NCBI RefSeq assembly: GCF_032583975.1
Contig: NZ_JAWHTF010000008.1
Length of the DNA stretch: 64,000 nt
DNA from: Gilvirhabdus luticola
GTDB taxonomy: Bacteria > Bacteroidota > Bacteroidia > Flavobacteriales > Flavobacteriaceae
Strand: one strand, 5' to 3'
Shown: piece after piece, positions 51,606 to 61,541 of the stretch
Numbering within the stretch: position 1 is the stretch's first letter
How the letters are laid out: each line of letters opens with the position of its first letter
Made by a program: the position numbers and the translations under genes
The notes under the pieces: generated by a model
Databases searched by the model: none
The model's input: only the letters and a program-made list of their open reading frames with translations
What the model was told of the DNA's origin: nothing

Positions 51606-52649
51606 TTATTCTTCAGTATAAATTCTGTTTTCTTGTTCAGCTACTCTAATAAAAGTGGTGCGTTTGGTAAGTTCTTTTAATCGTGAGGCTCCAACATAAG
51701 TGCATGTGCTTCTTAAACCACCTAATATATCATTTAAAGTATTTTCTACTTGACCTCTGTAAGGCACTTCAACTGTTTTCCCTTCACTGGCTCTATAATC
51801 GGCAACTCCTCCAACATGTTTTTCCATTGCGGTAGAAGAGCTCATACCATAAAACTTTCTATAAGGTTTTCCATTGCGTTCTACTACTTCACCACCACTT
51901 TCATCATGACCTGCAAGCATGCCACCTAGCATTACAAAATCTGCTCCAGCCCCAAAAGCCTTAGCAACATCTCCTGGAGAAATGCAACCACCATCGCTAA
52001 TAATTTGTCCGCCTAAACCATGCGCAGCGTCTGCACATTCAATAATTGCCGATAGTTGCGGATAACCTACACCTGTTTTAACTCTTGTAGTACAAACTGA
52101 ACCTGGCCCAATCCCAACTTTTACAATATCTGCTCCAGACAATAATAGTTCTTCAACCATTTCACCTGTAACAACATTACCAGCAATAATAACTTTGTCT
52201 GGATATTTTTTTCGTGTTTCACTCACAAAATTTACAAAATGTTCTGAATATCCATTCGCAACATCAATGCATATAAATTTATACTGTGGATTAAACTCAA
52301 AAACTGAAGCTAGCCGTTCTGCATCATTTTTACCAGTCCCACTGCTTATTGCCATATAATCTTCTATACCTTCTGGAGCATTTGATGAAAAAACATTCCA
52401 ATCTGTAATGGAGTAGTGCTTATGGATGGTTGTAAATAGCTTCTTCTTAAAAAGAGCTTTTGCCATTTCAAAAGTTCCAACAGTGTCCATGTTGGCAGCC
52501 ATAATTGGAACGCCTTTCCAATTAACATTGCTATGCAAAAAGTTAAACTCACGCGTCAATGTTACTTGCGATCTACTTTTTAAGGTGGAACGTTTCGGAC
52601 GTATCATTACGTCTTTAAAACCAAGTTTTAAGTCACTTTCTATTCTCAT
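51606..52649 (-). CDS. guaC: GMP reductase
   Basis: The IMPDH/GMPR barrel converts GMP to IMP with NADPH. The catalytic Cys lies in IGPGSVCTTRVKTGVGYPQ, and phosphate binding in ISDGGCISPGDVAKAFGAGA and FVMLGGMLAGHDESGG. At 347 aa without CBS domains it is GuaC, not GuaB. A TATCTTTG promoter box on the minus strand lies at 52672-52679, giving a short leader. Confidence 0.95.
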   Translation of the reverse strand: MRIESDLKLGFKDVMIRPKRSTLKSRSQVTLTREFNFLHSNVNWKGVPIMAANMDTVGTFEMAKALFKKKLFTTIHKHYSITDWNVFSSNAPEGIEDYMAISSGTGKNDAERLASVFEFNPQYKFICIDVANGYSEHFVNFVSETRKKYPDKVIIAGNVVTGEMVEELLLSGADIVKVGIGPGSVCTTRVKTGVGYPQLSAIIECADAAHGLGGQIISDGGCISPGDVAKAFGAGADFVMLGGMLAGHDESGGEVVERNGKPYRKFYGMSSSTAMEKHVGGVADYRASEGKTVEVPYRGQVENTLNDILGGLRSTCTYVGASRLKELTKRTTFIRVAEQENRIYTEE

Positions 52650-52671
52650 GACACTGCTTTGGGATTACTTT

Positions 52672-52679
52672 CAAAGATA
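52672..52679 (-). promoter_or_regulatory. Possible guaC promoter -7 box (TATCTTTG on minus strand)
   Basis: CAAAGATA on the plus strand is an exact TAnnTTTG on the minus strand, 23 bp ahead of the guaC ATG. Confidence 0.4.
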
Positions 52680-52768
52680 TTAATTTTTAGAAAGTTTAAG
52701 AAAAAAGTATGATTTAAAAATGACTTTATTTATTTTAGAAAAAATTTCTTTTATATTTAATATTCTCA

Positions 52769-53698
52769 ATGGAAGTTTTATATAATAAATTGTCTTTTAG
52801 TAAACTAATTTTAATTCTATTTCTAGTTGCATTTATCAACTTAAACGCACAGGATATAGAACCACGACGTTGGGCTCCTATGCCTCTGGGTACTCAAGCA
52901 ATAGGCATGGGATATGGTTATACAAGTGGGAAGATATATTTTGATCCTTTACTGCAAGCAGAAAATGTCACAACCGATATTCATGGTATAGCTACAGTTT
53001 ATATACAACCCTTTAGAATAGGAAATAAACTTGCAAGAATAGACGTATTGCTACCTTATGCTAACGCACGTTGGGATGGTTTATTATCTAGCGAGCCTAC
53101 TACAAAGACAAGAAGTGGTTTTGCTGATCCCAGAATTAGGTTTTCGGTAAACCTGATTGGGCCATCTGCAATGGGCCCCAAAGAAATGATGGAATATATG
53201 AAAGAGCATCCTGTAAACACTTTATTCGGAGCTTCAGTAGCAGTGACCTTTCCATTAGGTAAATATGATGAAACAAAATTGCTGAATATAGGACAAAACA
53301 GATTTGTTATAAGACCACAAATCGGGATGGTGCATAATTGGGGTTTATGGTCTTATGAATTATCAGGATCACTTTTTATATATACCAATAACAATAAATT
53401 TTATAATGATCAAGTAAAAAAACAAGATCCCGTTTTTGCTTTTCAGACACATATAATAAGAAGGTTTAATAATAGGATGTGGCTGTCTGCAAGTGCAGGT
53501 TACGGATTAGGAGGAAGGTCTATTGTAAATAGTCAACCTAATGATGATCTACGCGGAGATTTCTTATGGTCTTTATCTTATGGACTACCAATAACAAAAA
53601 CACAAGCTATTAAATTTGTTTTTTTACGTTCTGTTACATCAAAAGATGTAGGTGCAGATACCAATACTTTGGGTATGTCTTGGTCTAAAATTTTATAG
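52769..53698 (+). CDS. Outer-membrane transporter-like beta-barrel (Phenol_MetA_deg type)
   Basis: A signal peptide (about residues 1-27, ending LNAQ) precedes alternating aromatic and hydrophobic strands ending in an aromatic-rich C-terminus. PRRWAPMPLGTQAIGMGYGY and FADPRIRFSVNLIG match the family formerly called MetA-pathway of phenol degradation, a likely outer-membrane barrel. The substrate is unknown and no pathway genes accompany it. 309 aa. Confidence 0.8.
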   Translation: MEVLYNKLSFSKLILILFLVAFINLNAQDIEPRRWAPMPLGTQAIGMGYGYTSGKIYFDPLLQAENVTTDIHGIATVYIQPFRIGNKLARIDVLLPYANARWDGLLSSEPTTKTRSGFADPRIRFSVNLIGPSAMGPKEMMEYMKEHPVNTLFGASVAVTFPLGKYDETKLLNIGQNRFVIRPQIGMVHNWGLWSYELSGSLFIYTNNNKFYNDQVKKQDPVFAFQTHIIRRFNNRMWLSASAGYGLGGRSIVNSQPNDDLRGDFLWSLSYGLPITKTQAIKFVFLRSVTSKDVGADTNTLGMSWSKIL

Positions 53699-53706
53699 AA
53701 GAAATA

Positions 53707-54087
53707 TTATTTTACTGCAATCATGCTAATCTCAACATTTACAAATTTTGGTAGGTTGGCAACTTCAACTGTTTCTCTGGCTGGAGCGGTATTATTATTA
53801 AAGTATGTTCCGTATACCTCGTTTACCTGCGAAAAATTATTCATATCACTTAAAAAAATGGATGTTTTCACTACATTTTCTAAAGACATGTTAGCGGCTT
53901 CAAGAACAGCTTTCATATTCTCCATAACTTGTTTGGTTTCTGTTTTAATATCATCTAAAACAAGTTCCATAGTGTTTGGATCTAAAGCTATTTGTCCAGA
54001 TGTATAAAGTGTATTTCCTGCTAAAACAGCTTGATTGTAAGGTCCTATTGGTGCAGGTGCTTTTGAGGTAGTTATTATTTTTTTCAT
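53707..54087 (-). CDS. ridA: RidA-family enamine/imine deaminase
   Basis: This small YjgF/YER057c/UK114 protein hydrolyses reactive enamines formed by PLP enzymes. It has IGPYNQAVLAGNTLYTSGQI, the central KTSIFLSDMNNFSQVNEVY and the substrate Arg in APARETVEVANLP. 126 aa, normal. Cytoplasmic trimer by family. Confidence 0.94.
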   Translation of the reverse strand: MKKIITTSKAPAPIGPYNQAVLAGNTLYTSGQIALDPNTMELVLDDIKTETKQVMENMKAVLEAANMSLENVVKTSIFLSDMNNFSQVNEVYGTYFNNNTAPARETVEVANLPKFVNVEISMIAVK

Positions 54088-54105
54088 TCGAAAGGTAATT
54101 TTATT

Positions 54106-56820
54106 TTAAAGTTGAACATCAGGTCTTCTGCGCTGATCATATTTAATATCACTCAAAATGCCCGATTTTATTCCTATAAAGAAATACCATGAGCTTCTGG
54201 AGCTAAAAGGAACCCAGTTAAAACTCATTCTCCAGCTTAATAAATCTCGTTCAAAGCCAAGCGATGTATATGTAAAACCATTATTTTTAAAATCATAACC
54301 GGAAGAAGCATTAACTGACCATCTCGGAGATAATTCAATATCTCCAGAGAACATCAATGAATTTGAAGATATTGAACTTTCTCTCCTCTGATTGGAATAA
54401 TTTATAGTATAAGCTAATCTTAAACTCCATGGAATTTTATAATTGTAAAACTCACTTTTATCTTCTTCTTTTTCCTCTTCATCTTCATAAAATCTAGGAT
54501 CAGAAAAATCTTCCGATCGACCAAACATATCATCATCACGACCGCCACTTTGTAAGCTTTCTTCTTTACTTCTTTCATTTTCTTTACCACCACTAAATTC
54601 CTTGCTAGAAATTGAATAATTCATAGTTAGGTTTGCGCTTGTTAACCTAAAAAGACTACCTCCATTATTAATGTTGAAAGTATTAATTCTGCTATTATTA
54701 TTATCCAAAGCATAAGGATCTAAAGTGGCGCCAAAATTTACGCTCATCTTCTTATCAAAAAATTGAGTTCCTCCACTAAGTCTTACAGGACTCCATTTTA
54801 ATGAATCTGCAGCAAAATTATATGCTGTAGAAAAGTTAAGATTATTAAGTAGAATAATCTTTTTTGGTTCGGTGGCTGTGCTATCTTTATCTTTTACTTT
54901 GGCTTCTAAATTGTTAGAAACAGAAATCCCCATTGAACTGGAAAATCTATTTCCAGGAGCTCCAAAGATAGCATCCTCAAACCGAGTGTATTCTTCTTCT
55001 CTAATAGTTGTACCGTTAGCATCTATCACTTCAAAAGTGTCATAGTAATTATCAAAAGCAGGGTTTATATTATAACTAATGGAAGGTCGCATAACATGTC
55101 TTATTGCTTTAATTTTCTTATCTTGCCCTTCTTTTTCAAAATTGAACATTCCGTAAATTGTGGTTCCTAAACTTGTACTAAAATTATACGTTCTATATGA
55201 GTCAAATCCATTAATTGTTTCTTCAATAATTTCTTCGTTTACACTATCGTAATATTTGTTGATGGTTTTAAATGTCCAAACTTCTTCAAAGTTTGTACTT
55301 GCACTCATACTAAAATATTTAAACAACTTAAAATTGGTTGTTAATGGGATGCTATGTTGTACACCTGCTTTTGCTTCATCAAACATTTCCTTTTTAAAGA
55401 AAAGTGAATCTGTGGTTTGAATTCTATTCTCCGCACGAAGGTTATACTGAAAGTTAACATTTTGAATAATGCCTTTTTTAGTGCCTACTTTAGGCGCAAA
55501 TGGAAATATTCTGGCAACACTACCTTGTAGTGTCGGTAAGGTCATGTTAATCTGTTCTGTATTTGTGTTTTGGGAATGTGTAGCTGTAGCACTTAAGTTT
55601 ACCTGTGGTTCTCCTTGAAATGTCTTGGAATATGAAACTGAAGATGATAGTGTATTATTTAAAAAATTATTGGTATTAATCTGATTTGCAGAGTTCTTAT
55701 AATACTTACTACTTCCAAGATTAACAGATGCAGAAAAACGTGAATTTGGACTTGCCTTACCGTCCTGGCTATGAGACCACCTAATATTATAAATTGTACT
55801 TTTAGAATAGTCTGGAAATCCTTTTTCACTATTTATAATGCTTTCGAATCTAAACCCAACATTTCCTCTAAATTTATATCGTTGAGCATATGCACTTTCC
55901 ATACGTAAGCCATAACTTCCATTTGTATAATAATCACCTAAAACAGCTAAATCAAAATAATCACTAATAGCAAAATAATATCCGCCATTTTGTAAAAAAT
56001 AACCCCTTTGATTTTCTTCTCCAAAAGTAGGCATGATAACACCTGAAGTCTGTTTTTTGGTTAATGGAAAATATGCAAAAGGAAGACCAATTGGTGTTGG
56101 GACATCATAAATAAAGAGATTGGTCAATCCTGTAGCTACCTTTTCATCTGGAACAACTTTTGCCTTCCGTAATAAAAAATAATATTCTGGATCTTCGCGA
56201 TCTTTAGATGTTGTAAACTTTGCATTCCGAATAAAGTAAACAGAATCGTTCATTTTTTTGGTTAGTTCGGCATCTATAAATCCGCCTGATTGTTCAGTTC
56301 TTGAATTAAAAATCAATGCTTTTTCTGTATCAAAATTAAAGCGTATAGAATCAGGTTCTATAACATCAACTCCTTGCTTAAATACTGGGTTTTGTGAATA
56401 GATTCCTAAAGAATCTTTTATCCTTCCTGCATAAACTTCATTTTTATTATAATCAATTACTATAATACCAGCTGTAATATCCATATCCTCATAAGTAATA
56501 TGAGCATTATTATAGAGATACAGCTTTTGTTCTCTTTGGTTAAAGGAAGTGTAATCTGTTGCACTATATTTAACAATATCTGTTAAAAATTCTTTTGGTC
56601 TAATACTGTCTTGTAAAGCACTATCCTGAATTTTTTCAGGAATGATGGCTTCACCAATACTATTTAAGTCTATTTGTGTACTATCTTTTTGAATACTGTC
56701 TTGAACTTTTTCAGGTTGAACCTCAATAATAGGTTTAGGTATGTCTTGAGAAAAGCAGAACGTGTTGATAAACACTGTAAAACTTAAGGCAAAAAGTATT
56801 TGAAAGATGTTTGTACGCAA
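54106..56820 (-). CDS. lptD: LPS-assembly protein LptD (putative)
   Basis: This outer-membrane protein inserts lipopolysaccharide into the outer leaflet. After the signal peptide, an OstA/LptA-like jellyroll (about residues 85-230: EQKLYLYNNAHITYEDMDIT) is followed by the LptD barrel with PIGLPFAYFPLTKKQTSGVI and GYFLQNGGYYFAISDYFDL. No in-frame ATG lies near the N-terminus. TTG at 56820 gives a well-formed signal peptide (RTNIFQILFALS to FCFSQ) and is preferred; a TTG 17 codons upstream (56871) would overlap a TAATTTTG promoter box on the minus strand. Length is about 904 aa. Confidence 0.88.
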   Translation of the reverse strand: MRTNIFQILFALSFTVFINTFCFSQDIPKPIIEVQPEKVQDSIQKDSTQIDLNSIGEAIIPEKIQDSALQDSIRPKEFLTDIVKYSATDYTSFNQREQKLYLYNNAHITYEDMDITAGIIVIDYNKNEVYAGRIKDSLGIYSQNPVFKQGVDVIEPDSIRFNFDTEKALIFNSRTEQSGGFIDAELTKKMNDSVYFIRNAKFTTSKDREDPEYYFLLRKAKVVPDEKVATGLTNLFIYDVPTPIGLPFAYFPLTKKQTSGVIMPTFGEENQRGYFLQNGGYYFAISDYFDLAVLGDYYTNGSYGLRMESAYAQRYKFRGNVGFRFESIINSEKGFPDYSKSTIYNIRWSHSQDGKASPNSRFSASVNLGSSKYYKNSANQINTNNFLNNTLSSSVSYSKTFQGEPQVNLSATATHSQNTNTEQINMTLPTLQGSVARIFPFAPKVGTKKGIIQNVNFQYNLRAENRIQTTDSLFFKKEMFDEAKAGVQHSIPLTTNFKLFKYFSMSASTNFEEVWTFKTINKYYDSVNEEIIEETINGFDSYRTYNFSTSLGTTIYGMFNFEKEGQDKKIKAIRHVMRPSISYNINPAFDNYYDTFEVIDANGTTIREEEYTRFEDAIFGAPGNRFSSSMGISVSNNLEAKVKDKDSTATEPKKIILLNNLNFSTAYNFAADSLKWSPVRLSGGTQFFDKKMSVNFGATLDPYALDNNNSRINTFNINNGGSLFRLTSANLTMNYSISSKEFSGGKENERSKEESLQSGGRDDDMFGRSEDFSDPRFYEDEEEKEEDKSEFYNYKIPWSLRLAYTINYSNQRRESSISSNSLMFSGDIELSPRWSVNASSGYDFKNNGFTYTSLGFERDLLSWRMSFNWVPFSSRSSWYFFIGIKSGILSDIKYDQRRRPDVQL

Positions 56821-56960
56821 TGCTTTTAAATGTATTTTTGTAAAAGTATGGCTCGGTTTTTGAATTGCCAAAATTACATATATTTTTTTGTGATTGATTT
56901 AATATTCCAATAAAATAATAATTCAGTACAAACCAAGTTTTAAACTATATAATAGACTTT

Positions 56961-58070
56961 ATGCAAACGCAAAAATTAGTTCATTTCGTATTCATTATAA
57001 TTCTATTAACATTTTTGCCTATAAGTGTTTTTGGAAACAATAATGAACGCGAAAAGTTTGTAGTAGTTTTAGACGCTGGTCATGGAGGACATGATCCTGG
57101 TAATTTGGGTAATGGGTATAAAGAAAAAGATATAGCACTTAATATAGTTCTAGAAATAGGTAAGGAACTTGAAAAAGATCCTAATATTGAGGTTGTTTAT
57201 ACAAGAAAAAAAGATGTCTTTGTGGATTTATTTGTAAGAGGGAAAATTGCAAACGAAGCAAATGCAGACTTGTTTGTTTCAATTCATTGTAATTCACATA
57301 ATTCACCAGCACATGGTACAGAGACCTTTGTATTGGGAATTCATAGAAACCAGACCAATTTTGATGTTGCTAAAAAGGAAAATTCCGTAATTCTTCTAGA
57401 AAATGACTATGAAAAAAATTATGGAGGATTTGACCCAAATTCACCAGAAGCAGTGATAAGTATTTTATTGGGTCAAGAAGAATATTTGGACCAAAGTATT
57501 ATGCTGGCGAGTAAGATTCAGGATAATTTTACAAATGGATTGAAACGTAAAAATCGTGGCGTAAAGCAAGCTGGATTTATTGTATTGCACCAAACAGTAA
57601 TGCCTAGTGTTTTGATAGAAACAGGATTTTTAACTTATAAAAGCGAAGGCGCATACCTAAACTCTAACAAAGGGCAAAAGGATATGGCTAATTCTATTAA
57701 AGATGCCATTTTAGATTATAAAAAAGAGCTTGACCAAAATGTTGTAAGCAATTTATATACAGATGACTTATTTGAAGAAGAGAACACAACAGTTGCTTAT
57801 GACATGAATGTAACATATAAAGTTCAGATAGCAGCTAGTTCAAGAAAGCTAGCTTTAAGACCATATAATTTTAAAGGTTTAGATAATATTACTAAAGAGG
57901 AAGAAGGTAAGCTTTATCGGTATTTTTATGGTCAAACTTCAGATTATAATGAAATAGTCGAACTTCAAAAAGAAGCTAAACAAAAAGGATATACATCATG
58001 TTTTATAGTGGCTTATAAAAATGGCGAAAAAATATCTTTAGCAGACATATCAAAAACTACTGCAAATTAA
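56961..58070 (+). CDS. N-acetylmuramoyl-L-alanine amidase with SPOR-like domain
   Basis: A signal peptide (about residues 1-25) precedes an Amidase_3 zinc hydrolase (about 32-250): VVLDAGHGGHDPG, the zinc His in FVSIHCNSHN, and VLIETGFLTYKSEG with the catalytic Glu. Residues about 280-365 (YKVQIAASSRKL, then GYTSCFIVAYKNG) form a SPOR-type domain that binds denuded glycan strands at division sites. It cleaves septal peptidoglycan. It is divergent from lptD and leads an operon-like run through serB. Confidence 0.92.
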   Translation: MQTQKLVHFVFIIILLTFLPISVFGNNNEREKFVVVLDAGHGGHDPGNLGNGYKEKDIALNIVLEIGKELEKDPNIEVVYTRKKDVFVDLFVRGKIANEANADLFVSIHCNSHNSPAHGTETFVLGIHRNQTNFDVAKKENSVILLENDYEKNYGGFDPNSPEAVISILLGQEEYLDQSIMLASKIQDNFTNGLKRKNRGVKQAGFIVLHQTVMPSVLIETGFLTYKSEGAYLNSNKGQKDMANSIKDAILDYKKELDQNVVSNLYTDDLFEEENTTVAYDMNVTYKVQIAASSRKLALRPYNFKGLDNITKEEEGKLYRYFYGQTSDYNEIVELQKEAKQKGYTSCFIVAYKNGEKISLADISKTTAN

Positions 58071-58126
58071 AACCGTTCTTTTTAAATTTATTTCTAATTT
58101 TGTTATACAATCTAACCTAATTTAAT

Positions 58127-59059
58127 TTGAAAATATCAAGAGAAGTTAAAACAGCCATATTAATAATAGCAGGAATAATTTTATTTATTTTTGGATTTAA
58201 TTATTTAAAAGGGAAGAATCTCCTTAACGCTTCGCGAACATTTTACACTTCTTATGACAATGTAGAAGGACTTGCAGTTTCCACACCTGTAACAATTAAT
58301 GGTTTGATTGTAGGAAAGGTTCAGAATATAGCTTTTGATGATGATGGCTCTGCAAGACTTAAAGTAACGCTTTTGGTAGAAAATAGTATTCCATTTTCTA
58401 AAAATAGTAAGGCAGAACTTTATGAAGCTGGATTAATAGGAGGTAAAGCTATTGCCATTGTACCTGCTTTTGATGATGCTGAAAACGCTAAAAGTGGTAC
58501 AACATTAGAAGGAACAATAAAAGCTGGATTAAGTGAATTGGTTAATCAACGTTTGACACCATTACAGGAAAAGATCGAAACTATGATGGTGAGCGCAGAC
58601 TCTTTACTTAATAACCTGAATGATGTTTTTGATGAGCAAACAAAAAACAATTTAAAAAGTAGTATTGCTGGTCTTAATGCAACTATCTTGTCTTTTAAAG
58701 CGACCTCAAATTCTTTAAACCAGTTGATAAGCAACAATAAAGATAAATTTGATAGAACATTGACCAACGTTGAAAATTTATCTTCAAATTTATCTAAAGT
58801 TTCAGATTCTTTAGCTAATGCTAATGTTGGAGAAACCATAAAAAGTCTGGAATCAACAATTAATAATTTTGATAAGCTTCTAGCTGCAATGAATGCTGGA
58901 GAAGGTTCAATGGGTAAGTTGCTAAAAGATGAGGCTTTATATAATAATTTGGAAGGTGCAACCAAAGAAATGAAAGAACTTTTAAGAGATATAAAATTGC
59001 ACCCAAAACGGTATTTTAGAGTTTTATCTAAAAAAGAAATTCCTTACGAGCAAGAATAG
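58127..59059 (+). CDS. MlaD-family (MCE) lipid-transport protein
   Basis: A single N-terminal membrane helix (KTAILIIAGIILFIFGFNYL) is followed by an MCE domain (about residues 38-115, SYDNVEGLAVSTPVTINGL) and a long helical coiled region (about 145-290). It would shuttle phospholipids across the periplasm with an MlaEF-type ABC transporter, which is not in this window. The start codon is TTG; the helix begins right after it and no ATG is available. 310 aa. Confidence 0.9.
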   Translation: MKISREVKTAILIIAGIILFIFGFNYLKGKNLLNASRTFYTSYDNVEGLAVSTPVTINGLIVGKVQNIAFDDDGSARLKVTLLVENSIPFSKNSKAELYEAGLIGGKAIAIVPAFDDAENAKSGTTLEGTIKAGLSELVNQRLTPLQEKIETMMVSADSLLNNLNDVFDEQTKNNLKSSIAGLNATILSFKATSNSLNQLISNNKDKFDRTLTNVENLSSNLSKVSDSLANANVGETIKSLESTINNFDKLLAAMNAGEGSMGKLLKDEALYNNLEGATKEMKELLRDIKLHPKRYFRVLSKKEIPYEQE

Positions 59060-59077
59060 TAACTATTCTATAAACTC

Positions 59078-60379
59078 ATGAATTATTTACCAAACATAAT
59101 ATTTGTTGTTGCCCTAATTTTAGGCTTGGGCTACTTTGCAAAAAATGCAAAGAAACTTATTAGGAATATAAAATTAGGTCATGATATAGATGTGAGTGAC
59201 AATAAGTCACAACGCTGGAAAAACATGGCAATGATTGCTCTTGGACAAAGCAAAATGGTGAAACGCCCAATTGCTGGTTTTTTTCATATTATCGTTTACA
59301 TAGGTTTCATAGTAATTAATATAGAGGTTCTTGAAATCATTATTGATGGAGTATTTGGAACACATCGTATATTCTCTTCAATTGGAAGTCTATATGGTAT
59401 ACTAATAGGTATTTTTGAAATTCTGGCTGTTCTTGTTTTTATTGCTGTTATCATTTTCTGGATTCGTAGAAACATCTTAAAGCTTCAACGCTTTTGGAAA
59501 CCTGAAATGACAGCCTGGCCAAAAAATGATGCGAATTATATACTTTACTTCGAAATGATTTTAATGACCTTGTTTTTGGTTATGAATGCTACAGACATTC
59601 ATTTCCAAAATATGAATTCAGGTAATGTTATTAGCCAGTTCATTGCACCTTTTTTTAAAAATTTTTCTGAAGGCACATTGCATTTTATTGAAAGGTCAGC
59701 ATGGTGGCTTCATATTTTAGGGATACTTGTTTTTTTAAACTATTTATATTTTTCAAAGCATTTACATATTTTGTTAGCATTCCCAAATACATTTTATGGA
59801 AGTTTGAAACCGAAAGGCGAATTTGATAATATGCAATCTGTTACTAATGAAGTTAGGTTAATGATTGATCCCAATATAGACCCATTTGCAGCTCAACCAG
59901 AATCTACCGAAGCTCCAGCAAAATTTGGAGCAAGCGATGTTCAGGATCTTAATTGGTTACAGCTATTAAATGCCTATACTTGTACTGAATGTGGTAGATG
60001 TACTAGTGAATGCCCTGCCAATCAAACAGGAAAAAAGTTGTCACCACGTAAAATTATGATGGACACTCGTGACAGGCTTGAAGAAGTTGGGAAAAATATC
60101 GATTTAAATAAAGGAGAATTTAAAAATGATGGCAGGCAATTATTGGATGATTACATTACCAGAGAAGAACTTTGGGCATGTACTTCATGTAATGCATGTG
60201 TTGAGGCCTGTCCTGTAAGTATCAATCCATTGTCAATAATTATGGAAATGAGACGTTATTTGGTTATGGAGCAGTCTGCTGCACCTGTAGAATTGAATAA
60301 TATGATGACCAATATAGAAAATAATGGAGCACCTTGGCCGTACAACCAAATGGATAGATTAAATTGGAAGAATGAATAA
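59078..60379 (+). CDS. Membrane-bound (Fe-S) electron-transfer protein (HdrC/GlpC-like)
   Basis: About five membrane helices in the first 240 residues, with His residues that could hold heme, precede a ferredoxin-like domain with two clusters: CTECGRCTSECP (about residue 301) and CTSCNACVEACP (about 367). It probably passes electrons between a soluble partner and the quinone pool. Its partner is likely the CCG-domain protein encoded two genes downstream, as HdrB and HdrC form one unit. The physiological donor is not evident. 433 aa. Confidence 0.88.
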   Translation: MNYLPNIIFVVALILGLGYFAKNAKKLIRNIKLGHDIDVSDNKSQRWKNMAMIALGQSKMVKRPIAGFFHIIVYIGFIVINIEVLEIIIDGVFGTHRIFSSIGSLYGILIGIFEILAVLVFIAVIIFWIRRNILKLQRFWKPEMTAWPKNDANYILYFEMILMTLFLVMNATDIHFQNMNSGNVISQFIAPFFKNFSEGTLHFIERSAWWLHILGILVFLNYLYFSKHLHILLAFPNTFYGSLKPKGEFDNMQSVTNEVRLMIDPNIDPFAAQPESTEAPAKFGASDVQDLNWLQLLNAYTCTECGRCTSECPANQTGKKLSPRKIMMDTRDRLEEVGKNIDLNKGEFKNDGRQLLDDYITREELWACTSCNACVEACPVSINPLSIIMEMRRYLVMEQSAAPVELNNMMTNIENNGAPWPYNQMDRLNWKNE

Positions 60380-60386
60380 ATGAAAA

Positions 60387-60740
60387 ATGAAACGCCTAAA
60401 AATCTCATTAATAATTTTATGTTGCACTTTTGCGTCTAACGGATTTTCACAAAGTGGTTATCAAAAAGATTCTTTGCAAATAAAAGTTTATACAGAAATT
60501 GAATATGTAGAAAGGCTCGTAAAAGATATAACAGTAAAAAAAGTCTTTTGCGATTATTGTTCAGAATTTCAAACAGAGCAAATAAAGAAAGAAGCAATAA
60601 GAAGAAGTTATTTAGTTCGGAATGATGTTGATATACGACTAGAAAATGGAATATATAGACATGCTTTATACATCAGAATTTCAAAAAAAGATTTTTCAGA
60701 AATGAAAAAAGAAAGCACTCAAGAAAATATTAATAACTAA
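60387..60740 (+). CDS. Exported protein of unknown function
   Basis: Not recognised. A signal peptide (about residues 1-21, ending NGFSQ) precedes a 96-residue mature part with a CDYC pair (about 52-55), which could bind metal or form a disulfide. It is wedged between two Fe-S protein genes, 7 bp after one and 9 bp before the other, so it is almost surely co-transcribed and may have an envelope role linked to them. Confidence 0.7.
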   Translation: MKRLKISLIILCCTFASNGFSQSGYQKDSLQIKVYTEIEYVERLVKDITVKKVFCDYCSEFQTEQIKKEAIRRSYLVRNDVDIRLENGIYRHALYIRISKKDFSEMKKESTQENINN

Positions 60741-60749
60741 CATGCTAAA

Positions 60750-61541
60750 ATGAGTGATACGTTGAAAGTACCAACAATGGCAGAATACATGGCTCAAGGC
60801 AAACAACCGGAAGTTTTGTTTTGGATTGGCTGTGCAGGCAGCTTTGATGATAGAGCAAAAAAAATCACAAAAGCATTTGTGAAATTATTGAATAAAGCTA
60901 ATGTTGAGTTTGCTGTACTTGGTGCTGAAGAAAGCTGTACAGGTGATCCTGCCAAAAGAGCTGGAAACGAATTTTTGTTTCAAATGCAAGCTATGACCAA
61001 TATTGAACTTCTGAATGCTTACGAAGTAAAAAAAATAGTGACAGCTTGTCCACACTGCTTTAATACGCTTAAAAACGAATATCCTTCACTAGGTGGTAAT
61101 TATAAAGTAGTACACCATACTCAATTTTTAAAAGATTTGTTAGATGAAGGTCGATTAACTATAGAAGGAGGAAAATTTAAAGGTAAACGAATTACATTTC
61201 ATGATCCTTGTTATTTAGGTCGAGCGAACAATGTTTATGAAGCTCCACGAGAACTTATTCAGAAACTGGAAGCCGAACTGGTCGAAATGAAAAAATGTCG
61301 TCAAAACGGTTTATGTTGTGGTGCTGGAGGCGCACAAATGTTTAAGGAGCCTGAAAAAGGTGATAAAGATGTTAATGTAGAACGCACAGAACAAGCTTTA
61401 GAAACTAAACCACAAATTATTGCAGCTGGTTGTCCATTTTGTAATACCATGTTAACCGATGGAATAAAAGCCAAAGAAAAAGAAGATTACGTTTCGGTTA
61501 TGGACGTTGCAGAACTAATAGCTAATGCACAAGATTTATAA
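60750..61541 (+). CDS. CCG-domain (Fe-S)-binding protein (HdrB-like)
   Basis: Two cysteine-rich CCG repeats are visible: FWIGCAGSFDDRA with CPHCFNTLKNEYP, and FHDPCYLGRANN with GLCCGAGGAQMF, followed by CPFCNTMLTDG. This is the cluster-binding fold of heterodisulfide reductase subunit B and of LutA/GlpC relatives. It likely works with the membrane Fe-S protein encoded just upstream as an oxidoreductase. 263 aa; the next gene starts within its last codons. Confidence 0.9.
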   Translation: MSDTLKVPTMAEYMAQGKQPEVLFWIGCAGSFDDRAKKITKAFVKLLNKANVEFAVLGAEESCTGDPAKRAGNEFLFQMQAMTNIELLNAYEVKKIVTACPHCFNTLKNEYPSLGGNYKVVHHTQFLKDLLDEGRLTIEGGKFKGKRITFHDPCYLGRANNVYEAPRELIQKLEAELVEMKKCRQNGLCCGAGGAQMFKEPEKGDKDVNVERTEQALETKPQIIAAGCPFCNTMLTDGIKAKEKEDYVSVMDVAELIANAQDL

